Shown one piece after another: positions 12,206-24,584 of a stretch of 64,000 nucleotides of DNA; position 1 is the stretch's first letter, and each line of letters starts with the position of its first letter. The notes beneath the pieces were generated by a model. It was not told the origin of the DNA. It was given only the letters and a program-made list of their open reading frames with translations, and ran no database searches. This stretch comes from Erinaceus europaeus (lineage: Eukaryota; Chordata; Mammalia; Eulipotyphla; Erinaceidae), in contig NC_080170.1 in assembly GCF_950295315.1 (NCBI RefSeq), positions 93,728,054 to 93,792,053 on the forward strand, in the 5' to 3' direction. Made by a program: the position numbers and the translations under genes.

Positions 12206-12614
12206 GTAAGTTAGCCACTCACCTTAAACTCATTTTTCTTACAAGGAAAAAGGTTTGTATCTCAGAGTGGTGAGGTGGGGAAGTTAGTGTACAAACCTTT
12301 CCACAGAACACTAGTTGTTATATAATGTGGGCCTCAGGTTTGATCGGTCAAGTCTTCTGTTGTATGATTTAATTGAGTAACTATTTCTTGACCATATCTG
12401 CATTCAATACATGATACATGACAAGCTGAGATATATGAAGGAAAGTTAACTACGATACAGGGGCTGACTAGTTGGAAACTGAAGTGAAGTTTTCACAATG
12501 TCTCTGAAATATATTCTAGTCATTATTTTCTTTTACTGGTGCCTTATTATCAATTTAGAAATAAATGTATTTTCTCTACTGTAGAAACCTTCAATGCTAC
12601 CATCTTCTTTTAAA

Positions 12615-12800
12615 AGTGTTTTTCCTTGTGCACCCCACAATGATCCTGGGTCCATACTCCTAGAGGGATAAAGAATAGGGATACTATTAAGGGAGGGGAC
12701 TGGGTATGGAGCTCTGGGGGTGGACAATATGTTGAAATGTACCCTTCTTATCCTAAGGTCTTGTCAATATTACCATTTTATAAATAAAAAATAATAATAA
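12615..12800 (+). mobile_element. 5'-truncated L1 3' end
   Basis: GTGCACCCCACAATGATCCTGGGTCCATACTCC..., GGGAGGGGACTGGGTATGG and an AATAATAATAA tail match the L1 3' end family. Confidence 0.7.
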
Positions 12801-13044
12801 TAAGCTATATGGAACAAAAGTATTTAAAAAATAAATCAAACCCCTGTTTTCAATTTTTTAAAAAAGTGTTTATCCCTTCCCTCTCACTATATTTTCTCTA
12901 AAGAATGATCCATTTTTTATTCCACTTCCATTCTTAGTATCTTTTCTATATTTTTTCTTTTTCTGGTCATTTCTTTACCTGCTCTTTTATACCCTAAAAT
13001 ATGGAATCCCCTTTACCTGACAGAAGGTGGGACTCTTTTTCAGA

Positions 13045-13230
13045 GGTAGGAGTGAAAAGTGAAACTCACATGGTAGAGTACATACTTCACCAGTTGAGAG
13101 AACCTGGGTTCAAGCCCAAGGCCGGTATGTGAGAACACCATGCAAAGGGGAAGCTTCACAAATGGTTAAACAGTGCTGTGGTATATCTCTTTTCTCTCTC
13201 CTTCTCAGTCTCTTTGTATCTGATAACTGA
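13045..13230 (+). mobile_element. Degraded tRNA-derived SINE
   Basis: AACCTGGGTTCAAGCCCAAG (B-box), GGGGAAGCTTCACAAATGG and a TCTCTCTCC body. The A-box is weak. Confidence 0.6.
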
Positions 13231-13400
13231 AAGGAAAAGGAGGATTAAAACACAGACACTTCAAGAGGAGACAATTGAATGAACAAATGAATTTGGTCTC
13301 CACAGTTCTGTAGTTAACTTGAGGTTTTGGCAACATATCTACAAAGTCTTTGAAAAACAGGAAGTTTGTTATTATGGAAAATATAATATTAGCATGGGAC

Positions 13401-14029
13401 TTTTTTTATATTTTTGTTAGTTATTTACAAGGTTATAAGATAACATGTACGCTCAGCCAGGGGTACCACCACTACACCCTCTAAAGATTGTAAGATATTG
13501 GGGCCAGGCAGTGGTGCACCTGATTAAGCGCACACATTATAGTGTGCAAGGACCCAGGTTCAAGCCCCTGGTCCCCACCAGCAGAGGGAAAGCTTCTCAA
13601 GTGGTAAAGCAGGGCTGTAGGTGTCACTCTGTCTCTCTCCCTCTCTACATCCCCCTCTTCTCTCAGTTTCTCTCTGTCTCTATCCAATAATAAATTAAAT
13701 TAAATATTTTTAAAATAAAAGATTGTAAGATATTAGTGGCACATACACCACTCTCATCACCGAACTTCTGTGCCCCTCCCCCGAGTAATAACCACCTTAA
13801 TTGTCCCAATATCTTAGATATTTGTTTACATATACATATATACATATATTACTTTCAAGTTCATGTGTTTTAGTTTCCTATATTCCACATATAAGTGAAA
13901 TCATCTTGTAGTTGTCCTTAACTCTTAACTTCCTTCCTCACTTTACTAACCATAATCACCACCAATTCCATCCATTTTGTTCCAAAGGACACAATATCAT
14001 CTTGTTCTTTTTCTTTGCTTCTATTGGTG
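13401..14029 (-). mobile_element. Old antisense L1 3' region interrupted by a SINE
   Basis: T-rich start, then ACAAGGTTATAAGATAACATG, a CCACCAC block and, after the SINE, ACATATAAGTGAAATCATCTTG and related L1 3' sequence. It is clearly older than the SINE inside it. Confidence 0.45.
13500..13717 (+). mobile_element. tRNA-derived SINE (family 1) with 17-bp TSD
   Basis: GGGGCCAGGCAGTGGTGCAC (A-box), CAGGTTCAAGCCCCTGG (B-box), TCTCTC body and ATTAAATTAAATA tail. AAAGATTGTAAGATATT repeats perfectly at 13483-13499 and 13718-13734. Confidence 0.93.
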
Positions 14030-14990
14030 ACTTAATAGAGATTTATAAAATTAAAAGACAACAGGGGTTTAATTCTACATCTATCCCACTACCAAAGTTT
14101 CATATCCCCATTCCCTCCATTGGAAACTGCAGTAGTTCTCTCAAGGTCACAGAGTGGGTTGACTATTATTTCTATAACTATTTATATTTATATTTGTCCT
14201 TTTGTTCCCTATGGTCCTGCCTTCTCTTCCTTTCTAAGACACATCTACACCTATTATTACTTCTGAATGCTCTTTCTTTTTCCCTCTTATTTCTCCAGGG
14301 TCTGATAAAATTGGTGTCCAGAGCCCTCTGGTCATCCTCCCCTAGCTTTTCTCCCCTTCTAGGGTATGGGCAAAATTTCTATTTCTATTTTTTTATTTTT
14401 TATTTTCCCTTTTGTTGCCCCTGTTTTATTGTTGTTGTAGTTATTATTGTTGTTGTTGATGTCGTCATTGTTGGATAGAACAGAGAGAAATGGAGAGAGG
14501 AGGGGAAGACAGAGAGGGGGAGAGAAAGAGAGACATCTGCACACCCGCTTCACCACTTGTAAAGAAACTCCCCTGCACGTGGGTAGCCAGGGCTCTAACC
14601 CGGATCCTTCCCTGGTCCTTATACTTCACACCAAATACACTTAACCCACTGCACTACCACCCGACCCCTGGACCAAAATTATTTTTGAGCTGCAAAAGGT
14701 GCTTCTGTAATTGTCTTTCCACTGGATATAGATGTTGGCAAGTTAATCCGTACTTGCAGCCTGTTTCTACCTTTCCCTAGTGGGATAGGGCTCTGGAGAG
14801 GTGAGGCTCCAGGACACGATGGTAAGGTAACATGCCCAGGGAGTTCAGGATGGAATCATAGTAGCATCTGCAACTTGGTGACTGAAAGGCAATAAAATAT
14901 AAAGCAGGATAATATCTTTAATAAACAGGGACCAAAAAGTAGGAATACAGCAGATGAAAATAAGAATTTTAGGGTGTAGAGAAGCTAGTA
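14030..14990 (-). mobile_element. Old antisense L1 3' region (same type as 50430-51740), with an internal SINE
   Basis: GGAAACTGCAGTAGTTCTC..., GTGGGTTGACTATTATTTCT and later TGCTTCTGTAATTGTCTTTCC and AGCATCTGCAACTTGGTGAC align with 50530-51010. A SINE splits it at 14385-14672. Confidence 0.55.
14385..14672 (-). mobile_element. tRNA-derived SINE (family 1), antisense
   Basis: CCCTTTTGTTGCCCCTGTTTT tail region, the GACAGAGAGGGGGAGAGAAA body and TTAACCCACTGCACTACCA (inverted A-box). Confidence 0.85.
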
Positions 14991-15582
14991 TAGCACACTC
15001 AATTGAAATTACACATTATCACTCCCTTTTTTGTATTTGTGCCTTGAAATACCAAAGTATCAGTTTTCATAAAATGTATATGCAGAAGTAAAAATGGTAG
15101 CATTTACTTTTATATGGGAATTTTGGGGGTTATTAGATCATCTCATCAAGAGACAATAGGATAGTAAAATTTTACTGCTAAGCAAAGACAGTCTAGCGCA
15201 CCAGAGGATAAGGAAGATAGTATAACAAAGATGTGGAAGTTTGCTATTTGCTGAAGTCTGAAGGGATTTTGCCAGTATTTGCCAGAAAAATACAATGCTT
15301 CATCACACATGAAGGGAAAGTTAGCACCACAGAGGAAAATAGCTATTCACATTTACACAAGCCTAAGTACAGATCCCTCAAATATAACTTTGTGTTGTTT
15401 ATTATTTTTGTTATGAAACACGGTTTATTGGTAGAAACTTCAATTAAATATTACAGAATAGAGTTGACTATGTACTAATATTTATTTTTGCTATGCAGGG
15501 ATCTCATGCACGTGCATTTCCACTGTTCCCAGGCCAATCTTTTTGTGTTTATAAGGAGGTAAAGACTAAGAGAGAAAAAGAC

Positions 15583-15618
<36 letters not shown>

Positions 15619-16224
15619 TGAGGGAAAGACAGAGAAAGAGGGAAATGCCTTCACTGCTACTCCATTCATGAAACTTCCCTGGGTGCTCTGTGTGGTTCAG
15701 AACATTGTATGTGGTGAGGTATGGGTCCCACTGAGTGAGCTATTTGCTAGCACTGTACCTTTTTCAAATCATAAAGCAAACCTACAGCCAGCAAAATAAC
15801 TCATTTGAACAGTGTGCTGCTTTGCCATGTATGTGGCTCAGATTTGAGAACAACTCTCACTGCATTAAAGAAAGCTTCAGGGCTGTAATCTCTTTCACAC
15901 ACTCTCTCTTTTCATCTCTGTCCTCATCAAGAAAAATAAACTAAAAAAAGCAAGCCCACCATTGATATCTGATAACCCAGTGAATATTGAAATTAAGATT
16001 ATGACAATTATATTGCCCCCTTTTCCCAGGATATAAACAAAATAACTTTAGGAACAAATATGAGAATCCTAGTTTGACTACAAATAGTTAACAAAAGAAT
16101 GACTAATATCAAATTTGTCGAGACAGAAAAAATGTGTTATGCATAATTATCATGGTAGTTAGCAAGGCAAAGTTATTCCAAAAAAGATATATAGGATTGA
16201 TGCTAAGAAAATAAAAAGAGGATA

Positions 16225-16400
16225 CCAAGTGATAGTTAACTTGGTAGAGCATGAGCCCAATCGTGTGAGTAACCAGGTTCAAGCCTTGGCACCAGCTAGG
16301 GACAATATGGTATCATGAAAATCCCCACAAATGGTGAAGCAGTGCTTTGTTGCCTCTCCCTTTGTGTTCCTTCATGTTTCTTTTTTCTCTCTACATATAT
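16225..16400 (+). mobile_element. Degraded SINE ahead of a purine tract
   Basis: GTTAACTTGGTAGAGCATGA, CCAGGTTCAAGCCTTGGCAC (B-box), GGTGAAGCAGTGCTTTG. The tail merges into an A-rich and then GAA-rich tract. Confidence 0.55.
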
Positions 16401-16467
16401 AAAATCAAAAGAATGAAAAAAGCTGGCTCAGGAGTGGGACCTTGGTATCACAAGAAAAAAGTATATA

Positions 16468-16636
16468 AAGAAGGAGAAGGTGAAGAAGAAGAAGAAGAAG
16501 AAGAAGAAGAAGGAGGAGGAGGAGGAGGAGGAGGAGGAGGAGGAGGAGAAGGAGAAGGAGAAAAGAAGAAGAAGAAGAAGAAGAGAAGAAGAAGAAAAAG
16601 AAGGAGAAGGAGAGGGAGAAGAAAAAGAAGAAGAGC
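16468..16636 (+). repeat. (GAA)n/(GGA)n polypurine microsatellite
   Basis: A pure-purine + strand of about 170 bp made of GAA and GGA blocks. The long Glu/Gly/Lys and Ser/Pro/Leu reading frames over it are artefacts of the triplet period. Confidence 0.95.
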
Positions 16637-17568
16637 TGTACATTTCATGAAAGCTTTAAGTATTTTTGTTGCATATATTTTAGTCTTGTCTGTGTTTTCA
16701 GACTTCCTGGCACATGGTGACTGATCTATAAATAATCCCAAAATGAATGAATGTCTGGTAAGATGCTATATAAAACACAACAGAAGATATAAAATAGAAA
16801 CAAGTAGGATTCCACTTCCGGAGGCGGAGCTACGAGCAGCAGATAGCTTCCTCTCCTCTCCTCTCCTGTCCTCTCCTCTCCTCTCCCGGGTCAACTAGGA
16901 ATACCACCCGGACTGAAACAAGACAGGACTAGAATGACCACAGGAACCCAGGAAATCACCCGTGAGTACAAACACGCGTGGCTGGTGACAGAGAGGAGAG
17001 AGGGGCCTAAGGAGAGATTAAGTGACTGCTAACAGTTCAACAGTTTATCAGTGGAGACACCACCTCCAGTCTGCTCCACAACAAGGGGACAGCTGAAGGG
17101 AGGAAAGGACTCCCCAGAGACTCACCAAGTGCAACTCTGAGTCTTCATTGCTACTACCCTCAGAATCTGGAGCAGCAACAGGGAGGGACACCAGGGGACA
17201 GAGATCTAAACTCAGGAGAAGACCTATACCTCGGTGGCATAGCTGAGGGGCTGTGAAAGTCTCTTTGCATAACCACTGGATTATCTCTGCCACACCCTGC
17301 TTTATCTCTTGGTCAGGAGTCAGTGATTAAGCTAAGAAGCCTATTGATAGTTTAAAAGCCCTCAGGCTCCCATAGCCTACAGGGAAGAAAAAAAAGAGGC
17401 TTTTACATCACTGAGCTCCAACTCAGGGAATGAAAAAACTGTTAACTTCCACCACAGTAACCCCTTTAATTAAATTACTTAGACACAAGTCAATCCAGGC
17501 AATAGTGATCAATAATTTGAAAAGTACTGATAAAGGGAACTCATAACATAATATATAAAACGGTTAAA

Positions 17569-18537
17569 ACAACAAGAAAAAATATTGGAGACTCGAACCA
17601 GGACAAGAGTCCAGCTAAAAGTCCTCCAGAGGGTGAAGCACAAAACAACGAGTTCAACATCCAAACATTAGCTAAGGAAATAATAACAGGAGTGAGTAAA
17701 GAATTTGAAAAAATTGTAATCAGAAATGCAGGAACAACAAATGAAAATATGGAAAAAAATTCTAATAATCTCATGGTTATTAGAGAACTGAAAGCTGAAA
17801 TCACTGAGCTAAGAAGGCAACTAGCTGAACAAGCTAAAACAGTGTCAGAGCAGGGCAACAAAATAGATGATGAACTCCAGAAAGCAGTAGAGGGCAGAGA
17901 GAATAGAATCTATGAGGCTGAAGACAGAATTAGCGAGATTGAGGATGAATTAGAGACAACTAAAAAAGAAGTAAGAGATCTCAAAAAGAGATTAAGAGAT
18001 GCTGAAAACAACAACAGAGTCCTATGGGATGACTTCAAAAGAAACAATATACGCATTATTGGCTTACCAGAGGAAGAAAGAGAAGGAGAGGAAGAAAGCA
18101 TTCTCCAGGCCATAATAGCTGAAAATTTCTCTAGTCTAGACAACACCAAAGACATAAAGATTCAAGAAGCCCAGAGGGTCCCAAACAGAATTAACCCAGA
18201 CCTAAAGACACCAAGACATGTCATACTTAGAATGGAAAGGAATAAGGATAAAGAAAGGATCCTCAAGGCTGCAAGAGAAAAACAAAGAGTCACCTACAAA
18301 GGAAAACCCATAAGATTAGCAGCAGACTTCTCCATACAAACACTACAGGCCAGAAGAGAATGGCAAGATATCTATCAAGTGCTCAATGAGAAAGGCTTTC
18401 AGCCAAGAATACTATATCCTGCTAGATTGTCATTCAGACTAGATGGAAGCATCAAAACCTTCTCAGACAAGCAACAGTTGGAGGAAGCAACCATCACCAA
18501 GCCTGCCCTGAAAGAAGTTCTGAAAGGTCTCCTATAA
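17569..18537 (+). pseudogene. L1 ORF1 (RNA-binding chaperone), start codon lost
   Basis: The frame is open for 322 codons from after a TAA at 17566 to TAA at 18535. A coiled coil of heptad-rich Glu/Lys/Leu sequence spans about 17780-18010 (ITELRRQLAEQ, DRISEIEDELETTKKE). The RRM follows (NNIRIIGLPEEE), then the C-terminal domain (TPRHVILRM, LNEKGFQPRILYPARLSF). ORF1p trimerises and coats L1 RNA. No ATG lies at the expected N-terminus; the first in-frame ATG is at 17749, inside the protein. I therefore call it a pseudogene, although the reading frame itself is otherwise intact. Confidence 0.88.
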
Positions 18538-18593
18538 ACAACCAGACCACCACAAATAGGCCATATATCAAAACACTCTAAAACTCTACAAGA

Positions 18594-21500
18594 ATGGCGT
18601 TAAAATATCTTCAGTCTTTGATATCAATAAATGTCAATGGCCTGAATTCACCTATTAAAAGACACAGAGTAGGAAGATGGATCAGAAAACACAACCCAAC
18701 AATATGTTGTCTACAGGAAACTCACCTAACTCAACAAGACAAACACAGACTTAAAGTGAAAGGATGGAAAACTATCATACAAGCCAATGGCCCACAAAAA
18801 AGGGCAGGAACAGCTACTCTCATATCTGACATGATAGACTTTAAAATAGATAAGAATAAAAAAGATAGGAATGGACACTACTTAATGCTCAGAGGATCAG
18901 TCAATCAAGAGGACTTAACAATTATTAATATCTATGCACCCAATGAGAAGCCATCTAAATACATCAAACTTCTACTGAAAGAGCTACAGCAATATATTAA
19001 CAGTAACACAATCATAGTAGGGGACTTCAACACCTCACTATCTCAACTTGACAGATCATCCAGGAAGAAAATCAGTAAAGACATAAGGGAGCTAAATGAA
19101 GAGATAGATAAACTAGAACTATTGGACATTTTCAGAGTCATTCATCCCAAGAAACTGGAATACACATTTTACTCAAATCCACATGGATCATTCTCAAAGA
19201 TAGACCATATGTTAGGCCACAAAGACAGTGTCAGCCAATTCAAGAGCACTGAAATCATCCCAAGCATCTTCTCAGACCACAGTGGAATTAAACTAACACT
19301 TAACAATCAACAAAAGATTAGTAACAGTCCCAAAATGTGGAAGCTCAACAGTACACTTCTTAACAACTTCTGGGTCAAAGAGGAAATCAAGGAAGAAATC
19401 AAAATGTTTCGAGAGTTCAATGAAAATGAAGACACAAGCTATCAAAATATTTGGGACACAGCTAAAGCAGTCCTAAGAGGGAAGTTCATAGCTATACAAG
19501 CACACATTAAGAAACAAGAAAAGGCACAAATAAACAGCCTGATTGCACATCTTAAAGACCTAGAAGAAGAACAACAAAGGAATCCTAAAGTAACCAGAAT
19601 GACAGAAATCACTAAAGTTAGGGCATAAATAAATAACATTGAGAATAGGAAAACCATACAAAAGATCAAGGAAAGTAAATGTTGGTTCTTCGAAAGAGTA
19701 AACAAAATCGACAAACCTTTAGCCAGACTCACAAAACAAAAAAGGGAGAAAACCCAAATAAATCGGATAGTAAATGAAAGAGGAGATATCACAACAGACA
19801 CTGCAGAAATTCAACATATCATGCGAGGCTTCTATGAACAACTATATGCCACCAAGCTAGAGAACCTGGAAGAAATGAATGATTTCCTAGATACCTACCA
19901 ACTTCCAAAACTAAGTAAAGAGGAAGTGGATAACACGAACAGGCCCATCACAGCTAATGAAATTGAAACAGTTATCAAAAATCTTCCCAAAAATAAAAGT
20001 CCTGGACCAGATGGTTTTACAAATGAATTCTACAAAACTTTCAAAGAAGAACTAATACCTCTACTTTTAAAAGTCTTCCAGAAGATTGAAGACACTGGAA
20101 TACTCCCTGCCAGCTTCTATGAAGCCAACATCACCCTGATACCAAAAGCAGACAGGGACACAACCAAAAAAGAAAACTACAGACCAATATCTCTGATGAA
20201 CATAGATGCAAAAATACTGAACAAAATTCTAGCCAACCGGATACAGCAGTATATCAAAAAGATGGTTCATCATGACCAAGTGGGGTTTATCCCAGGCATG
20301 CAAGGTTGGTTTAATATATGTAAATCAATCAATGTGATCCACCACATCAACAAAAGCAAGACCAAAAACCACATGGTCATATCAATAGATGCAGAGAAAG
20401 CCTTTGACAAAATACAACATCCTTCAGGATCAAAACACTACAAAAAATGGTAATAGATGGAAAATTACTGAAGATAGTGGAGTCTATATATAGCAAACCT
20501 ACAGCCAACATCATACTCAATGGTGAAAAACTGGAAGCATTTCCACTCAGATCAAGTACTAGACAGGGCTGCCCACTATCACCATTACTATTCAACATAG
20601 TGTTGGAAGTTCTTGCCATAGCAATCAGGCAGGAGCAAGGAATTAAAGGCATACAGATTGGAAGAGAAGAAGTCAAACTCTCCTTATTTGCAGATGACAT
20701 GATAGTATACATGGAAAAACCTAAAAAGTCCAGCAAGAAGCTTTTGGAAATCATCAGGCAATACAGTAATGTGTCAGGCTATAAAATTAACATTCAAAAG
20801 TCAGTGGCATTCCTCTATGCAAACACTAAGTTAGAAGAAATTGAAATCCAGAAATCAGTTACTTTTTCTATAGCAACAAAAACAATAAAATATCTAGGAG
20901 TAAACCTAACCAAAGAAGTGAAAGACTTGTATACTGAAAATTATGAGTCACTACTCAAAGAAATTGAAAAAAACACAAAGAAGTAGAAAGATATTCCATG
21001 TTCATGGGTTGGAAGAATTAACATCATCAAAATGAATATATTACCCAGAGCCATCTACAAATTTAATGCTATCCCCATCAAGATCCCAAGCACATTTTTT
21101 AGGAGAATAGAAAAAATGCTACAAATGTTTATCTGGAACCAGAAAAGACCTAGAATTGCCAAAACAATCTTGAGAAAAAAGAACAGAACCAGAGGCTTCA
21201 CACTCCCAGATCTCAAACTGTATTATAGGGCCATTGTCATCAAAACTGCTTGGTACTGGAACATGAACAGACACACTGACCAGTGGAATAGAATTGAGAG
21301 CCCAGAAATGAGGCCCCACACGTATGGACATCTAATCTTTGACAAAGGGGCCCAGACTATTACATGGGGAAAGCAGAGTCTCTTCAACAAATGGTGTTGG
21401 AAACAATGGGTTGAAACATGCAGAAGAATGAAACTGAATCACTGTATTTCACCAAATACAAAAGTAAATTCCAAGTGGATCAAGGACTTGGATGTTAGAC

Positions 21501-22417
21501 CAGAAACTATCAAATACTTAGAGGAAAATATTGGCAGAACTCTTTTCTGAATAAATTTTAAAGACATTTTCAATGAAACGAATCCAATTACAAGGAAGAC
21601 TAAAGCAAGTATAAACCTATGGGACTACATCAAATTAAAAAGCTTCTTCACAGCAAAATAAACCACTACCCAAACCAAGAGACCCCTCACAGAATGGGAG
21701 AAGATCTTTACATGCCAAACATCAGATAAGAGTTTAATAACCAACATATATAAAGAGCTTGCCAGACTCAACAACAAGACAACAAATAACCCCATCCAAA
21801 AATGGGGGGAGGACTTGGACAGAATATTCACCACAGAAGAGATCCAAAAGGCTGAGAAACACATGAAAAAATGCTCCAAGTCTCTGATTGTCAGAGAAAT
21901 GCAAATCAAGACAACAATGAGATATCACTTCACTCCTGTGAGAATGTCATACATCAGAAAAGGTAACAGCAGCAAATGCTGGAGAGGGTGTGGGGTCAAA
22001 GGAACCCTCCTGCACTGCTGGTGGGAATGTCAATTGGTCCAACCTCCGTGGATAACAGTCTGGAGAACTCTCAGAAGGCTAGAAATGGACCTACCCTATG
22101 ACCCTGCAATTCCCCTCCTGGGGATATAGCCTAAGGAACCCAACACATCCATCCAGAAAGATCTGTGTACACATATGTTCTTGGCAGCACAATTTGTAAT
22201 AGCCAAAACCTGGAAGCAACCCAGGTGTCCAACAACAGATGAATGGCTGAGCAAGTTGTGGTATATATACACAATGGAATACTACTCAGCTGTAAAAAAT
22301 GGTGACTTTACCGTTTTCAGCCGATCTTGGATGGACCTTGAAAAAATCATGTTGAGTGAAATAGGTCAGAAACAGAAGGATGAATATGGGATGATCTCAC
22401 TCTCAGGCCGAAGTTGA
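18594..22417 (+). pseudogene. L1 ORF2 (endonuclease / reverse transcriptase), inactivated
   Basis: The APE-like endonuclease comes first, with the visible active-site motifs NVNGLN, LQETHL, VGDFN and FSDHSG. The reverse transcriptase follows ([33 protein letters not shown] at 20687-20698). The C-terminal cysteine motif [18 protein letters not shown] lies near 21977-22030. Breaks: TAA 19626, a frameshift at about 20420-20450, TAG 20984, TGA 21548, TAA 21659 and TAG 22127. The endonuclease segment alone (18594-19625) is still open. Confidence 0.93.
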
Positions 22418-22739
22418 AAAACAAGATTAGAAAAGAAAACACAATTAGAACCTGAACTGGAGTTGGCGTATTGCACCAAAGTAAAAGACTCTGGGGTGGG
22501 TGGGTGGGTGGGGAGAATACAGGTCCATGAAAGATGATGAATGACATAGTGGGGGTTGTATTGTTAAATGAGAATCTGGGGAATGTTATGCATGTACAAA
22601 TTATTGTATTTACTGTTGAATGTAAAACATTAATTCCCCAATAAAGAAATAAATTGTTTTAAAAAAAAAGAAACAAGTACAATATGCAGTGCTAAGAAGG
22701 CATCTAGAAAACTACTTTGGAGGAAAAAATACGTATATA

Positions 22740-22890
22740 TCATTGGAAACTATGATGGTTACCATTGAGGGGGTTGGGAGCACAGAACTTTGGTAGTGGA
22801 AATGGTTGTGGATCTTTACTCCTAATAGTTTTTAATCTTATAAATCACTAATAGAAAAATAAATAAAACTAATTAAAATATTAAAACAAA
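22740..22890 (+). mobile_element. Degraded L1 3'-end fragment
   Basis: GATGGTTACCATTGAGGGGG, AGAACTTTGGTAGTGGAAAT and AAATCACTAATAGAAAAATAAATAAAA follow the old L1 3' end pattern also seen at 57050-57180. Confidence 0.5.
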
Positions 22891-22904
22891 GAAGTTAATT
22901 GAGG

Positions 22905-23018
22905 GTAGGTAGCATAATGGCTATGCAAACAGACTGTCATGACTGAGGCTCCAAAGTCCCAGGTTTAATGCCCTGCACCACCACAAACCAGAGCTGAACA
23001 GTGCTCTGGTTAAAATAA

Positions 23019-23049
<31 letters not shown>

Positions 23050-23053
23050 GTTA
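22905..23053 (+). mobile_element. tRNA-like SINE (family 2) with (TAAA)n tail
   Basis: GTAGCATAATGGCTATGCAAAC (A-box region), CCCAGGTTTAATGCCCTGC (B-box region), AGAGCTGAACAGTGCTCTGG and a pure AAATAAAT tail. Confidence 0.75.
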
Positions 23054-23339
23054 ATCACCAACAGAAAGTGTAACTGGTCAACACAGAAATTGAAAGATTT
23101 CCACCATTATACTTTTTGTATTATTTGAATCTTTTACCACAAAAAGGTAAAATAGTTGTAATTCAGCAAGTCGATTTTATTTTCATATTATCGGCAGACA
23201 CATTTAGCTATGGGAATGTGAAAAGAATCACCAAGACAGAAAGTTAAAAGTCAATATTCACTACCATTGAAAAATTAAATCAAAAAGGAAGACAGCCAGT
23301 CCTGATAAATGATTGCATGTAGAATTCTGAAGCTTTTAC

Positions 23340-23560
23340 TGCTGTATTCTTCTTCTTCTAGCGTTTGCCCTTCTCCCGTAGCCAGTCAACAGAGTCAGGT
23401 TGAAAGCTGTCAGGAGCTGCTTGTTGCTGGCTTTGAAAGTGACTGGGATCCATGTGGATTCAGTCGGCTAGGAAGGATCGTCAGTTTCCCCAATGAATGG
23501 GTACTCACGGGATGCATCACGGGAAGGTCGATCCAATGCATCCCAACTGCTGTATGATTG
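23340..23560 (+). other. Unidentified CpG-bearing segment
   Basis: About 220 bp, richer in G+C and CpG than its surroundings, with an 82-codon frame (23309-23557) containing ESDWDPCGFSRLGRIVSF. I do not recognise it. It occurs once in the window and could be a fragment of a repeat family, a processed pseudogene piece or a conserved element. Confidence 0.35.
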
Positions 23561-24584
23561 TATATAACTTGGTAAACATTTTCAAGTTATGGTATGCAAA
23601 GACTGGTTTAATTTGGAAGAGACATACCTTTTAGGGTAAGTGTTTAGGTAATATGAGAAAATCAAATATGGGTAGTTCAAAGATAATTGGAAAATATACA
23701 CATCTATCTATATCTTTTAAAATATATATATGCCTCTTATGTTGCTAAGAGAGTAGACCTTAAAAATTCTCATCACTGAAAAATATTTTAAGTACATGAA
23801 GTGATGATATTAATTAGCCTTTTTTGAAGTTATTTTGGATTATATAATTATATCAAATTATTTGACTGTACACCTTAAACTAGTATATGTTAATTGTATC
23901 ACTATTAAAAAAAAAAGAATTGTATCTTTTCCACATTACTGACCTGTGTGACTTTTCAATAGACATTACAACCACAACCTGGTATCTTGACATAGTTCTT
24001 TCAAGTCTAGCAGTGTTAAGAGAGAAGTGTTATAAGTGAATAGTCAAAGCAGACCTCAGCTCTCCTTTTTTCACACCCATTTCTCATTTGTTCTTGCTGA
24101 AGCCCTAAACATTTGAGATATTTTTTGAACCAGGAATTTTGCAGCTATGATTTCCCTTTGTAAGAGATAGTTATTCTTTCTTTTCTTTTCCTTTGATCTT
24201 TCTATTCCTCAACCAGTGATGCTACCACCTACATGTGTTTTACCCTTTTTTATTTTCAGTTTTCTCTACTTCACTTTGATTTACCCCACAGTTGCATTAA
24301 ACCTCTCCACCCCCAGGATACATAGGGGATACCACTCCTATCCACTGCTGAGTTGTGTCCTACAACCAATTTTTTTTTCCATAAGGAAAACATAGAAGCA
24401 AAGATAAAAGTTCCTTCTAAGGACATATTTTAGTATTTTGCCATTGAACAAAGGAAAGAGCATTATTTTTAAAAAGTGATAATTTATGAATATGAGACAT
24501 AATTGGAATGTTTTAGATATTTGTGTTTATCCACAAAAATGTATGGGTACAGCATAACCTACAATTTCAGTTTGTATTTTGATT

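Larger units (their letters stand above)
16807..22668 (+). mobile_element. Full-length L1 retrotransposon with 11-bp TSD
   Basis: This complete 5.86 kb L1 is sense to GUCA1C. It has a ~760-bp 5' UTR that starts GGATTCCACTTCCGGAGGCG and carries a CTCTC run. A 56-bp spacer separates ORF1 from ORF2. The ~250-bp 3' UTR contains a G-tract (22493-22513), AATAAA (22640-22645) and poly-A. AGAAACAAGTA is repeated perfectly at 16796-16806 and 22669-22679. ORF1 has no visible ATG at its usual place, and ORF2 carries five stops and a frameshift, so the copy is dead. Structural completeness with modest decay suggests a fairly recent insertion into GUCA1C intron 3. Confidence 0.96.

Noticed and set aside
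13912..14478. 188-codon frame
   Set aside because: It runs through an antisense L1 3' region into an antisense SINE, with a low-complexity hydrophobic product.
16347..16741. Glu/Gly/Lys-rich, Ser/Pro and Leu-rich open frames
   Set aside because: They are translations of the (GAA)/(GGA) microsatellite in different frames and have no coding signal.
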